From DATLZB01 sp035574175 (GTDB taxonomy: Bacteria; Pseudomonadota; Alphaproteobacteria; Rhizobiales; Hyphomicrobiaceae): a DNA stretch of 22,922 nt. The notes beneath the pieces were generated by a model. That model did not search any database, was not told where the DNA came from, and was given only the letters and a program-made list of their open reading frames with translations. Position 1 is the first letter of the stretch. Each line of letters starts with the position of its first letter. The translations under genes and the position numbers were made by a program. Where the stretch lies: NCBI GenBank assembly GCA_035574175.1, contig DATLZB010000131.1, forward strand, positions 1 through 22,922, in the 5' to 3' direction. Of this stretch, positions 17,012 through 22,922 are shown piece after piece.

Positions 17012-18503
17012 GCCGGCGACCTCGCAAGGCGTCCAGCAAAACCTCCTGGTCGGAGAAGGGGATGAGCCTTTCGCCAACGATCTGCCCGGTCTCATGTCCC
17101 TTGCCGGCAACGAGCACCACGTCGCCGGCGCCCATGTCCCGAACGGCGAAGGCGATGGCTTGGGCGCGGTCGCCGATTTCGTGAACTGGCTTGGCGGCCC
17201 CCGCTGCCCCGGCGAGGATCTCTTTGCGAATCGCAGCGGGGTCCTCACTGCGCGGGTTGTCGTCGGTTACGATCACCACGTCGGCCTTCTCAACCGCGAT
17301 GCGCCCCATGATCGGCCGCTTGCCCTTGTCACGGTCGCCACCGCAGCCGAACACACAGACGAGCCGGGCGTGGGCGAAAGGCCGCAGGGCCGAGAGCGCA
17401 GCGGCGAGCGCCTCCGGCTTGTGGGCATAGTCCACGACGGCAAGGCCGCCGTTCCGCCGGCCGACGATCTCGAGCCGGCCTCGGATACCGGAGAGTGCCG
17501 CCAGCGCCGCCAGCACCCGGTTGGGATCTTCGGATCTCTCCGTGGCGAGAACGAGGCCCGCGGCGAGGAGAGCGTTCGAGGCCTGGTAGGCGCCGAGCAG
17601 CGGGAAGGCAATCGGCTGCGGCTTTCCCCCATTGTGAGAGACGAGGAGCTGTTGGCCGAAGCCGGGCCCCGGCTTAAGCGCGAGAAGCTTCAGGCTGTCG
17701 CCGGCAACCCCGGTGGTCAGTACCTCGAGCCCGCGGGCGCGGGCAGCCGCCGCCACCTGTGAGGCGTGCGTATCGTCAGCGTTGAGGACGGCTGCGCGGC
17801 CGGCAGGCAGCAGCTCGGAAAAGAGCCGCAGCTTGGCGGCAAGATAGGCCTCCATGGTCCGGTGATAATCGAGGTGATCGCGCCCCAGATTGGTGAAGGC
17901 AGCCGCAGAAAGCTCGATGCCGTCAAGCCGTCGCTGATCAAGACCATGGGAGGAGGCTTCCAGGGCCAGATGCGTGATGCCATCGCGCGCGAGATCGGCC
18001 AGCGCGGCGGCGAGCGAGACCGGATCGGGCGTGGTGAGCGAACCATAAACGGCGGCGGAAGGGGTGATGATGCCGAGCGTGCCGAGGGAAGCCGCGCGGC
18101 GGCCGAGCAATGCGTAGAGCTGGCGCGCGAACTCGGCGACGGAGGTCTTGCCGCTGGTGCCGGTCACGGCGACCGCCACCTCCGGCTGGCCGCCGTAGTA
18201 GCGCGCCGCCATGAGCGCTAGCGCCCGGCGCGGATCGGCGGCGCGCAGCAGCGGTACGGCGAGGTCGGAAAGTTGAGCGCCGTATCCGGTCAGCACCGCG
18301 ACGGCGCCGCGCGCTGCCGCTTCGGCGGCAAAGCGGGCGCCATCGGTCCTGCTGCCAGGCAGTGCCGCGAACAGCATGCCCGGTTCGACCTTGCGGCTGT
18401 CAGCGGTGAGGCCCGTCACGAGGAGCTGGGCAGCCGCCGCCGGAGCCTCGATGTCGGGGCCGAGCAGGCTAGCGAGCGCTTTGGCGCCGGCCGTGGAGCG
18501 CAT
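17004..18503 (-). CDS. murE: UDP-MurNAc-L-Ala-D-Glu--meso-diaminopimelate ligase MurE
   Basis: MurE adds the third stem-peptide residue. The 499-residue product has TGLTADSRKVEPGMLFAALP (30-49), the P-loop VTGTSGKTSVAEF (113-125), EASSHGLDQ (182-190), and a candidate carbamoylated lysine at 224 in LAAKLRLF. The DNPR motif (415-418, in TDDNPRSEDP) marks meso-diaminopimelate specificity, as expected for a Gram-negative wall. ATG at 18503 is used; no strong ribosome site is visible. It is the first gene of the visible cell-wall run. Upstream lies gap rather than ftsI, which normally precedes murE. A candidate promoter lies in the 90-base spacer. Confidence 0.97.
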   Translation of the reverse strand: MRSTAGAKALASLLGPDIEAPAAAAQLLVTGLTADSRKVEPGMLFAALPGSRTDGARFAAEAAARGAVAVLTGYGAQLSDLAVPLLRAADPRRALALMAARYYGGQPEVAVAVTGTSGKTSVAEFARQLYALLGRRAASLGTLGIITPSAAVYGSLTTPDPVSLAAALADLARDGITHLALEASSHGLDQRRLDGIELSAAAFTNLGRDHLDYHRTMEAYLAAKLRLFSELLPAGRAAVLNADDTHASQVAAAARARGLEVLTTGVAGDSLKLLALKPGPGFGQQLLVSHNGGKPQPIAFPLLGAYQASNALLAAGLVLATERSEDPNRVLAALAALSGIRGRLEIVGRRNGGLAVVDYAHKPEALAAALSALRPFAHARLVCVFGCGGDRDKGKRPIMGRIAVEKADVVIVTDDNPRSEDPAAIRKEILAGAAGAAKPVHEIGDRAQAIAFAVRDMGAGDVVLVAGKGHETGQIVGERLIPFSDQEVLLDALRGRRHG

Positions 18504-18537
18504 GTTCTGACCGGGAGTTGCTCGTCCTATCCCGGTT

Positions 18538-18564
18538 CTTATTGGTCAGCGATGCCAGCGTCAA
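18538..18564 (-). promoter_or_regulatory. Candidate promoter for the murE-led dcw operon
   Basis: In the 90-base spacer between gap and murE, the minus strand has TTGACG (18564-18559) and AATAAG (18543-18538) separated by 15 bases. The -35 box matches five of six consensus positions and the -10 box four of six, but spacing is short. Transcription from it would begin near 18531, giving a leader of about 28 bases to murE. It would let the cluster be transcribed without gap. A short perfect stem, CTCGC-GAT-GCGAG at 18575-18587, lies between the gap stop and this site. Confidence 0.4.
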
Positions 18565-18593
18565 ACGGAGGGTTCTCGCGATGCGAGCACAGC

Positions 18594-19604
18594 CTAGATG
18601 AGCTTGGCCATGGCCACGGCGGTGTCCACCATTCGATTGGAGAAGCCCCACTCGTTGTCGTACCAGGAAAGCACGCGCACGAGTTGGCGATCGACGATCT
18701 GTGTCTGCGTCACGTCGAAGTTGGAGGACGCAGGCGAGTGGTTGAAGTCGATGGAAACGAGCTCCTTGTCGTTGATGGCGAGGATGCCCTTAAGCTCCTG
18801 CTCGGACGCTCTCACCATCGCCTGGTTAATCTCGGAAACGGTGGTCTCCCGGCCGGGAATGAACTTGAGGTCGACCACCGACACGTTGGGCGTCGGCACT
18901 CGGATAGCCGTGCCATCGAGCTTGCCCTTGAGCTCGGGCAGGACGAGGCCGACGGCGGCGGCGGCGCCTGTCGAGGTGGGGATCATCGACAGCGCGGCGG
19001 CGCGGGCTCGGCGCATGTCCTTGTGGGCCATGTCGAGGATGCGCTGGTCGTTGGTGTAGGCATGGATGGTGGTCATGAACCCCGATTTAATGCCGACGAG
19101 GTCGTGCAAGACCTTGGCCACCGGCGCCAGGCAGTTGGTGGTGCAGGAGGCGTTGGAGACCACCTTGTGCTCGGGCTTCAGCTTGTCGTGGTTCACGCCA
19201 TAGACGACGGTCAAGTCCGCCCCCTTCGAGGGCGCCGACACCAGCACGCGCTTGGCGCCAGCCTCCAGATGCATGACCGCCTTGTCCTTATCGGTGAAAA
19301 TACCGGTGCATTCCATGACGACGTCGATGCCGAGGCTCTTCCAGGGCAGTTTCCTCGGGTCCTTCTCGGCCAGCACCTTGATCGGCGCTCCAAGCCCCAC
19401 GTCGATGGCATCGCCAATGACCTTGACCTCGCCCGGGAAGCGGCCGTGTACGCTATCGTACTGAAGCAGGTGAGCGTTGTCCGCGGCCGAGCCCAAGTCG
19501 TTGATGGCGACGACCTCTACGTCCCGGCGCTTAGCCTCGGCGATGGCGCGGAGCACGTTGCGGCCGATACGTCCAAATCCCGAAATCGCAATTTTCACTG
19601 CCAT
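18594..19604 (-). CDS. gap: Glyceraldehyde-3-phosphate dehydrogenase (type I)
   Basis: GAPDH converts glyceraldehyde-3-phosphate to 1,3-bisphosphoglycerate with NAD+ in central carbon metabolism. The 336-residue product has the Rossmann start ISGFGRIGRNVLRA (7-20) and the acidic residue of AINDLGSA (33-40), which favours NAD. The catalytic SNASCTTNCLAP (150-161) has Cys154, and His181 lies in TTIHAYTNDQ. The C-terminus WYDNEWGFSNRM is typical. ATG at 19604 has GGAG seven bases upstream and a good promoter beyond. In many rhizobia gap sits with tkt and pgk near zapA; here neither lies beside it in the window, and it is head-to-head with the coiled-coil gene and directly upstream of murE. Confidence 0.98.
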   Translation of the reverse strand: MAVKIAISGFGRIGRNVLRAIAEAKRRDVEVVAINDLGSAADNAHLLQYDSVHGRFPGEVKVIGDAIDVGLGAPIKVLAEKDPRKLPWKSLGIDVVMECTGIFTDKDKAVMHLEAGAKRVLVSAPSKGADLTVVYGVNHDKLKPEHKVVSNASCTTNCLAPVAKVLHDLVGIKSGFMTTIHAYTNDQRILDMAHKDMRRARAAALSMIPTSTGAAAAVGLVLPELKGKLDGTAIRVPTPNVSVVDLKFIPGRETTVSEINQAMVRASEQELKGILAINDKELVSIDFNHSPASSNFDVTQTQIVDRQLVRVLSWYDNEWGFSNRMVDTAVAMAKLI

Positions 19605-19639
19605 GCACGCGCTCCAATTCGTTGGTGGGTGGAAGCAGG

Positions 19640-19668
19640 ATTGTAGCCGGTCGCTCAGCGCAGTCCAA
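19640..19668 (-). promoter_or_regulatory. Probable sigma-70-type promoter of gap
   Basis: On the minus strand TTGGAC (19668-19663) and TACAAT (19645-19640) are separated by exactly 17 bases. The -10 box matches five of six consensus positions. Transcription would begin near 19633, giving a leader of about 29 bases that contains the GGAG ribosome site of gap. It is the best-looking promoter in the window. Confidence 0.55.
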
Positions 19669-19787
19669 ATCCCACACTCAAACGCGCGACATGCTCACGC
19701 AGCAGAGCGGTGTGGCGCACGGACGCGCACGGTGCGGGTGAGTCTACGGAACTTTTTTGGAGGGCGTTGCCGCAAGGTCAGGGTTGG

Positions 19788-19814
19788 TTGACGGCGCACC
19801 GGCAGCGCCTTAAT
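19788..19814 (+). promoter_or_regulatory. Weak candidate promoter for the coiled-coil/zapA block
   Basis: In the divergent spacer TTGACG (19788-19793) and CTTAAT (19809-19814) lie 15 bases apart on the plus strand. The first box is good and the spacing short. A transcript from here would reach the 81-residue coiled-coil gene after about 60 bases. No other promoter-like pair stood out on this strand of the spacer. Confidence 0.28.
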
Positions 19815-19879
19815 CCTCGCGTAACCGTGCCCGTCGCGGAGAGGGCAGTTCGACGGCTACGGAGCGAGGTAGCGGCTGG

Positions 19880-20125
19880 ATGGTACAGCGCAAGGAGCGA
19901 GGAAGGCGGCCGTCCGAGCGCGAGCAGCCTACCGCGACAAAGGGTGGAGTGCAGGTTTCCCAGGAAACCGTCGAGGCCCTGGTCCGCGAACGCGATGCAC
20001 TCAGAAGTGAGCTGCTCGCCGCCAATGCACAGATCGCCGCCCTGGTGGCCCGGCAGCGCAATGTGCTCAACCGCATTGATTGGGTCATCGATTCACTCAA
20101 TAGTCTCACTGAGAGCGAACCGTGA
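19880..20125 (+). CDS. Small coiled-coil protein upstream of zapA, function unknown
   Basis: This gene encodes an 81-residue hydrophilic protein. The first 23 residues are Arg- and Glu-rich and look disordered. The rest (about 28-78) is one helical coiled coil with Leu, Ile, Val and Ala at heptad spacing: VEALVRERDALRSELLAANA, then QIAALVARQRNVLNRIDWVI. The closing RIDWVIDSLNSL resembles the end of small ZapB-like coiled coils often encoded next to zapA, so a role with ZapA at the Z-ring is possible. I infer this from position and shape only; DUF4164-type proteins are an alternative. Start ATG 19880 is used; GTG at 19949 would give 58 residues. It ends 45 bases before the preferred zapA start. 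Confidence 0.7.
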   Translation: MVQRKERGRRPSEREQPTATKGGVQVSQETVEALVRERDALRSELLAANAQIAALVARQRNVLNRIDWVIDSLNSLTESEP

Positions 20126-20170
20126 TTCGGTGCGGGAGTGGATTTACCCCCTGTTCGCCCGGGAAAGCCG

Positions 20171-20458
20171 ATGGGGCAGGTTACGGTCACGCTGAACGGT
20201 CGCAGCTACCGCCTGAGTTGTGGCGAGGGCGAGGAGCAGCGGCTGCTTGCGCTCGCCGACCATGTCCGCAGCAAGCTCAATATGCTCGTTGAGCAGTTCG
20301 GGCAGGCCGGGGAAGACCGTCTGCTGCTGATGGCAGCGCTCATCATTGCCGATGAGTTGTGGGATGCAAGAGCCCGGCTGCGCGCAGCAGGGCTCGATGA
20401 CGGGGGCGAAAGCGTCAACGGATCGGCGGCGCTGCCCGAATCCGGGACCGTCGGCTAG
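20171..20458 (+). CDS. zapA: Cell division protein ZapA (Z-ring associated)
   Basis: ZapA is a small cytoplasmic protein that cross-links FtsZ protofilaments. The 95-residue product has the N-terminal ZapA fold GQVTVTLNGRSYRLSCGEGE (2-21), then a helix EEQRLLALADHVRSKLNMLVEQ. The LLLMAALIIADELWDARARL segment leads into the C-terminal coiled coil, which is shorter than in E. coli. ATG at 20171 matches the family start; a GTG at 20138 in the same frame would add 11 Pro-rich residues and is less likely. It follows the coiled-coil gene and is followed by the 6S RNA and fau, the well-known zapA-ssrS-fau order. It is encoded 15 kb from ftsZ and on the other strand. Confidence 0.93.
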   Translation: MGQVTVTLNGRSYRLSCGEGEEQRLLALADHVRSKLNMLVEQFGQAGEDRLLLMAALIIADELWDARARLRAAGLDDGGESVNGSAALPESGTVG

Positions 20459-20487
20459 AGCGGCGGATGCGTTTGCCCGACGGGTGA

Positions 20488-20515
20488 TTGATTTTGCGCG
20501 GCCCTTGCGTACACT
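20488..20515 (+). promoter_or_regulatory. Candidate promoter for 6S RNA
   Basis: TTGATT (20488-20493) and TACACT (20510-20515) are 16 bases apart on the plus strand, each matching four of six consensus positions. A start near 20522 would fall just before the outer helix proposed for the 6S RNA. The position between zapA and the RNA fits independent transcription of the RNA. Confidence 0.4.
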
Positions 20516-20521
20516 GCCGCC

Positions 20522-20680
20522 GCTGCGGGGCGCGTCAGGAACACAACGTCCCCTGGGCCTATAAGATCTGCTAGGGAGCTGTCCCTGTCCGGGGTCGTGG
20601 CCCCGGACATATGGCGCCCACCTTCTCTGAAGGGACCTGGCGGGATCACACGTTCCAACGGCCACCGCGGCACTCGTCTC
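20522..20680 (+). ncRNA. ssrS: 6S RNA (ends approximate)
   Basis: 6S RNA binds sigma-70 RNA polymerase by mimicking an open promoter and lowers transcription in stationary phase. The call rests on position between zapA and fau and on structure. GGAAC (20538-20542) pairs with GTTCC (20652-20656). GTCCC (20548-20552) pairs with GGGAT (20642-20646). A nine-base-pair apical hairpin has TGTCCGGGG (20586-20594) facing CCCCGGACA (20601-20609). Between them is an unpaired, A/T-containing stretch near 20560-20573 facing the CTCTGAAGGGAC region, fitting the central bubble. The length of about 160 bases is normal. The sequence has no coding potential of note. Ends are estimated, not mapped. Like other members it may be co-transcribed with fau. 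Confidence 0.75.
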
Positions 20681-20702
20681 CACCATCGCTTGGCGGCCCT
20701 TC

Positions 20703-21281
20703 ATGAGCGATATCATCGCCGCCAAGGCGCGGCTGCGAGCAACGGCCATCGAACGACGCAACGGACTGGCTGCAGAGCTTCGCCGCGCCGCAGCGGAGCG
20801 CGTTTGCGCCATCGGCATTTCGTTCGCCTCCCCCCCGGCAGGGGCGGTTGTTTCCGGGTTCATGGCGATCGGCTCAGAGATCGACCCCTACCCTCTTCTC
20901 GCACGCCTTTCGAAGGAAGGGCACCGGCTGGCGTTGCCCGTGATCGCGGGTAAGGGCAGGCCGCTCAGCTTCCGGTCGTGGAGCCCGGGCGCGCCGCTCG
21001 CCACCCGGTCATGGGGCATCCGCGAGCCGCTGGCGGAGGCGGCCGAGGTCGAGCCGGACATTCTTATCGTGCCGCTCCTTGCTTTTGACGCGCACGGCTT
21101 CCGCCTGGGCTACGGCGCCGGTTACTACGACCGCACGCTCAAGCGCCTGCGCGCGATGAAGTCCATCCTCGCTATCGGCCTCGCCTACGAGGAGCAGGAG
21201 ATAGAAGCGGTGCCGCACCACGAGGAGGATGAACGCCTCGACTGGGTGCTCACGCCGTCCGGTCCGCGTCGGGCGATCTAG
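20703..21281 (+). CDS. fau: 5-formyltetrahydrofolate cyclo-ligase
   Basis: This enzyme (YgfA/MTHFS) converts 5-formyl-tetrahydrofolate to 5,10-methenyl-tetrahydrofolate with ATP, returning stored folate to one-carbon metabolism. The 192-residue product has an N-terminal helix (KARLRATAIERRNGL, 8-22) and FMAIGSEIDPYPLL (53-66). DILIVPLLAFDAHGFRLGYGAGYYDRTL runs near 119-146, where GYGAGYYDRTL is the ATP-site hallmark. The C-terminus VLTPSGPRRAI is typical. ATG at 20703 is the only reasonable start; its ribosome site is weak. It follows 6S RNA by a few dozen bases, as in other proteobacteria. Its stop overlaps the stop of the convergent GST gene by four bases. Confidence 0.95.
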   Translation: MSDIIAAKARLRATAIERRNGLAAELRRAAAERVCAIGISFASPPAGAVVSGFMAIGSEIDPYPLLARLSKEGHRLALPVIAGKGRPLSFRSWSPGAPLATRSWGIREPLAEAAEVEPDILIVPLLAFDAHGFRLGYGAGYYDRTLKRLRAMKSILAIGLAYEEQEIEAVPHHEEDERLDWVLTPSGPRRAI

Positions 21282-21889
21282 CGGTTCGGGATGGTAGCGG
21301 CATAGGCCGGAACCGTCTCGGCAAATCGGGCAAGCCAGGCCTCGAGCTTGGGACGGCGTTGGCGCCAGCGACCGGCCTGCCTGATATCGAGAAAGGCAAG
21401 GGTGGCGGCCAGGGCAATGTGTCCGTAGTCGGGATGCTCCCTCCAGGCAGGCGGCTCTGCCTCCAGCAGGTCCAGGGCGGCCTCTATCTTGCCCTGCTGC
21501 TTGTCGACCTAGCTCTTCACGTACTTGTCCTCGGGACGGAAGCGAGACTCGTAAACGATGAGCACCGCGGCCTCGGCGATACCGTCGGCAAGGGCAGCGA
21601 GCGTCAGCGCCTTCAGCCGTTCGCGCGGAGCGGCCGGGAACAGTCTCGGCTTCGGCTTCAATCCGTCGAGATACTCACAGATGACGTGGCTGTCGTAGAC
21701 AACGGTGCCGTCGTCCAGCACGAGCGTCGGGATCTTGCCGAGCGGGTTCCTCGAACGAAGGGCCGCCTGCCGTTCGGGGTCGGAGGCGGAACTGACCAGC
21801 TCCACATCGCGCTCGAGGCCCTTGATCGCGATGGTGAGACGAACCTTGCGGACAAAAGGCGAGACTTCGGAAGAGGCAAGCTGCATCAT
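21278..21889 (-). pseudogene. Glutathione S-transferase interrupted by in-frame TAG
   Basis: The gene would encode a 203-residue GST, which conjugates or reduces substrates with glutathione. The N-terminal thioredoxin-like domain has SPFVRKVRLTIAIKG (about 10-24), NPLGKIPTLVLDDG (64-77) and YDSHVICEYLDG, the usual glutathione-site pattern. After KYVKS a TAG (21511-21509) stops the frame at 126 residues. The same frame then continues 76 codons without a stop as an all-helical GST C-domain (VDKQQGKIEAALDLLEAE, then ALAATLAFLDIR, then RPKLEAWLARFAETVPA). GSTs normally have Trp at the interrupted place, so a single TGG-to-TAG change explains it. ATG at 21889 has GGAG six bases upstream. It may be a fresh pseudogene, a sequencing error or a suppressed codon. 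Confidence 0.85.
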
Positions 21890-21980
21890 CAGGTGCTCCG
21901 GCGAAGGCAGAGTGGGGGAAGGACAGCAAGGTGCCACAGGTGCGGTTGGGACGACAGTGGGGGTCGGCTGGAGCCGAAGG

Positions 21981-21998
21981 ACGTGCTGAGCCGCACGT
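21981..21998 (-). other. Stem-loop directly after the 303-residue gene
   Basis: A perfect six-base-pair inverted repeat, ACGTGC and GCACGT with a six-base loop, lies immediately downstream of the stop codon of the minus-strand gene that ends at 21999. No T-run follows, so terminator function is uncertain; it could also be a protection or processing element. The 109-base spacer to the GST start holds nothing else I recognise. Confidence 0.35.
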
Positions 21999-22910
21999 TC
22001 AGCCGTGGACCAGCGGGCGAAGCGTCTCGGAGAGAAGGCGGGATTGAGTGCCGGCGTCCTTCACGGAGAGATGCGCGGCGATCCAGTCCTGCACCAGCCT
22101 GCACACCTGATCGTGCGGCGCCTGGGCCAGAGCCCGCTGATCGGAGAACGTCTGCAGCTCGGCCTGGCCCCAGCCACGGGCACGAAGCTGCTCGACCAGA
22201 ACGTCGTAATCGGCCTTCGCCGCGGGCGAATAGTTCTGCGGCGACTTGCGGCCATTGACGATAGCTTCGAAGATCGCCGTCATCTGGCGGTGAAGATACT
22301 CGGACTTCGCGGGGTCCTTCACCATGTCGAGAACCTGCGGGCTCGCCTCACCAAAGGAGATCAGCCCGAAACAGTGCTCGGTGCCGGCCTTGGCCATTAC
22401 CTGCAAATTGTCATAGAAAGAGGCGGCGATCTGACGGAGGTGCCTGGGCGAAGCGGAGAGCGCCTGTGCGGCGTGTTTGCGCCGCAGGCCGACAATCGAA
22501 TCGGCCAGCATCTTCTGTATGGCGACGTCGTCCCGCTTCTGTGCCCGCAGCCGCTCAACGTCCTTGACCCGCGCCGCATACCACTCGGCGAACTCCTGCT
22601 TGAGCAGACGCCACAGCACCGCCTTCTGCAGGGCGGCGTCAATCGCTTGAGCGGTATCGCCGGCGGCCGTGAAGGGCGAGACGTCGTAGGTGGCCGGCGC
22701 GCTGCTCACGGCCTGCACCTGAATGGAGGTCAGGACGTTGGCGACCTCGGGGAGCCGATCGCGGTTCTGCCAGCCGAACCAACCACCGGCGGCGATGATC
22801 GCCAGCAGCGCCATCAGGAGGCCGATGCGGGCAACACTGCGCCCACCACTACGTTCGCGACGGCTCGAGCGGTCCGACACCGGCGGTGTCGTCACCGTCG
22901 GGCCACGCAC
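21999..22910 (-). CDS. Membrane-anchored protein of unknown function (5' end may be outside window)
   Basis: I do not recognise this family. The product of at least 303 residues has a basic, Ser/Arg-rich N-terminus (1-28) and one membrane segment at about 29-46 (IGLLMALLAIIAAGGWFGW). The remaining roughly 255 residues are mostly helical and, by the positive-inside rule, probably periplasmic. This part holds helices rich in Arg, Lys, Ala and Gln (AEWYAARVKDVERLRAQKRD) and two cysteines (about 180 in TEHCFGLISFG, and one in DQVCRLVQDW). It has no enzyme motif I can name. The start used is GTG at 22910; the frame is open to the window edge, so a longer N-terminus is possible. A helical periplasmic or scaffold role is only a guess. 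Confidence 0.75.
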   Translation of the reverse strand: MRGPTVTTPPVSDRSSRRERSGGRSVARIGLLMALLAIIAAGGWFGWQNRDRLPEVANVLTSIQVQAVSSAPATYDVSPFTAAGDTAQAIDAALQKAVLWRLLKQEFAEWYAARVKDVERLRAQKRDDVAIQKMLADSIVGLRRKHAAQALSASPRHLRQIAASFYDNLQVMAKAGTEHCFGLISFGEASPQVLDMVKDPAKSEYLHRQMTAIFEAIVNGRKSPQNYSPAAKADYDVLVEQLRARGWGQAELQTFSDQRALAQAPHDQVCRLVQDWIAAHLSVKDAGTQSRLLSETLRPLVHG

Positions 22911-22922
22911 GGCACGATCGGT

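Noticed and set aside
17012..17248. N-terminal extension of murF
   Set aside because: It is the shifted frame of the murE 3' end; the MurF N-terminal domain starts at ATG 17011.
1..22922. CRISPR arrays, mobile elements, tRNAs or a defence or secretion system
   Set aside because: No regular repeats, transposase, integrase, terminal repeats, tRNA-like sequence or recognisable defence genes were seen; nearly all bases are assigned to core genes.

Overview
The window is a chromosomal, GC-rich stretch from an alphaproteobacterium, most likely of the order Hyphomicrobiales (Rhizobiales). Three things point there: the division and cell-wall gene order running into ftsZ-lpxC-bamD-ligA, an FtsZ with a very long disordered linker, and a separate zapA-6S RNA-fau block. 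I cannot name a genus. No phage, insertion sequence, CRISPR array, tRNA or rRNA was seen, and no stretch longer than about 300 bases lacks a gene or RNA.

Region 1 (1-18503, all minus strand) is the dcw (division and cell wall) cluster. Read in its own direction it runs murE-murF-mraY-murD-ftsW-murG-murC-murB-ddlB-ftsQ-ftsA-ftsZ-lpxC-bamD-ligA, and ligA is cut by the window edge. These genes build the lipid II precursor (MurE, MurF and Ddl add the stem peptide; MurB, MurC and MurD act before that; MraY and MurG make lipids I and II). They polymerise glycan at the septum (FtsW), connect the septal machinery (FtsQ, FtsA) and form the Z-ring (FtsZ). The outer-membrane genes lpxC (lipid A) and bamD (beta-barrel assembly) and the replication gene ligA follow. 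Several junctions from murE to ddlB overlap, including two or three TTG-type starts fused to the upstream stop.

Region 2 (18594-21281): gap (GAPDH, minus strand) occupies the place where ftsI, ftsL, rsmH (mraW) and mraZ usually precede murE. A divergent plus-strand block follows: a small coiled-coil protein, zapA, a 6S RNA gene and fau (5-formyltetrahydrofolate cyclo-ligase). The zapA-ssrS-fau order is the classic proteobacterial one.

Region 3 (21278-22922, minus strand): a glutathione S-transferase gene interrupted by one in-frame TAG where a conserved Trp is expected, and an unrecognised membrane-anchored protein whose 5' end may lie beyond the window.

Most of the window is conserved core genome, and I do not see a convincing novel system. 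The points most worth a second look are the roughly 55-residue Arg-rich insertion in MurD, the amber codon in the GST gene, the split dcw cluster, the missing recN between bamD and ligA, and the uncharacterised proteins at 19880-20125 and 21999-22910.
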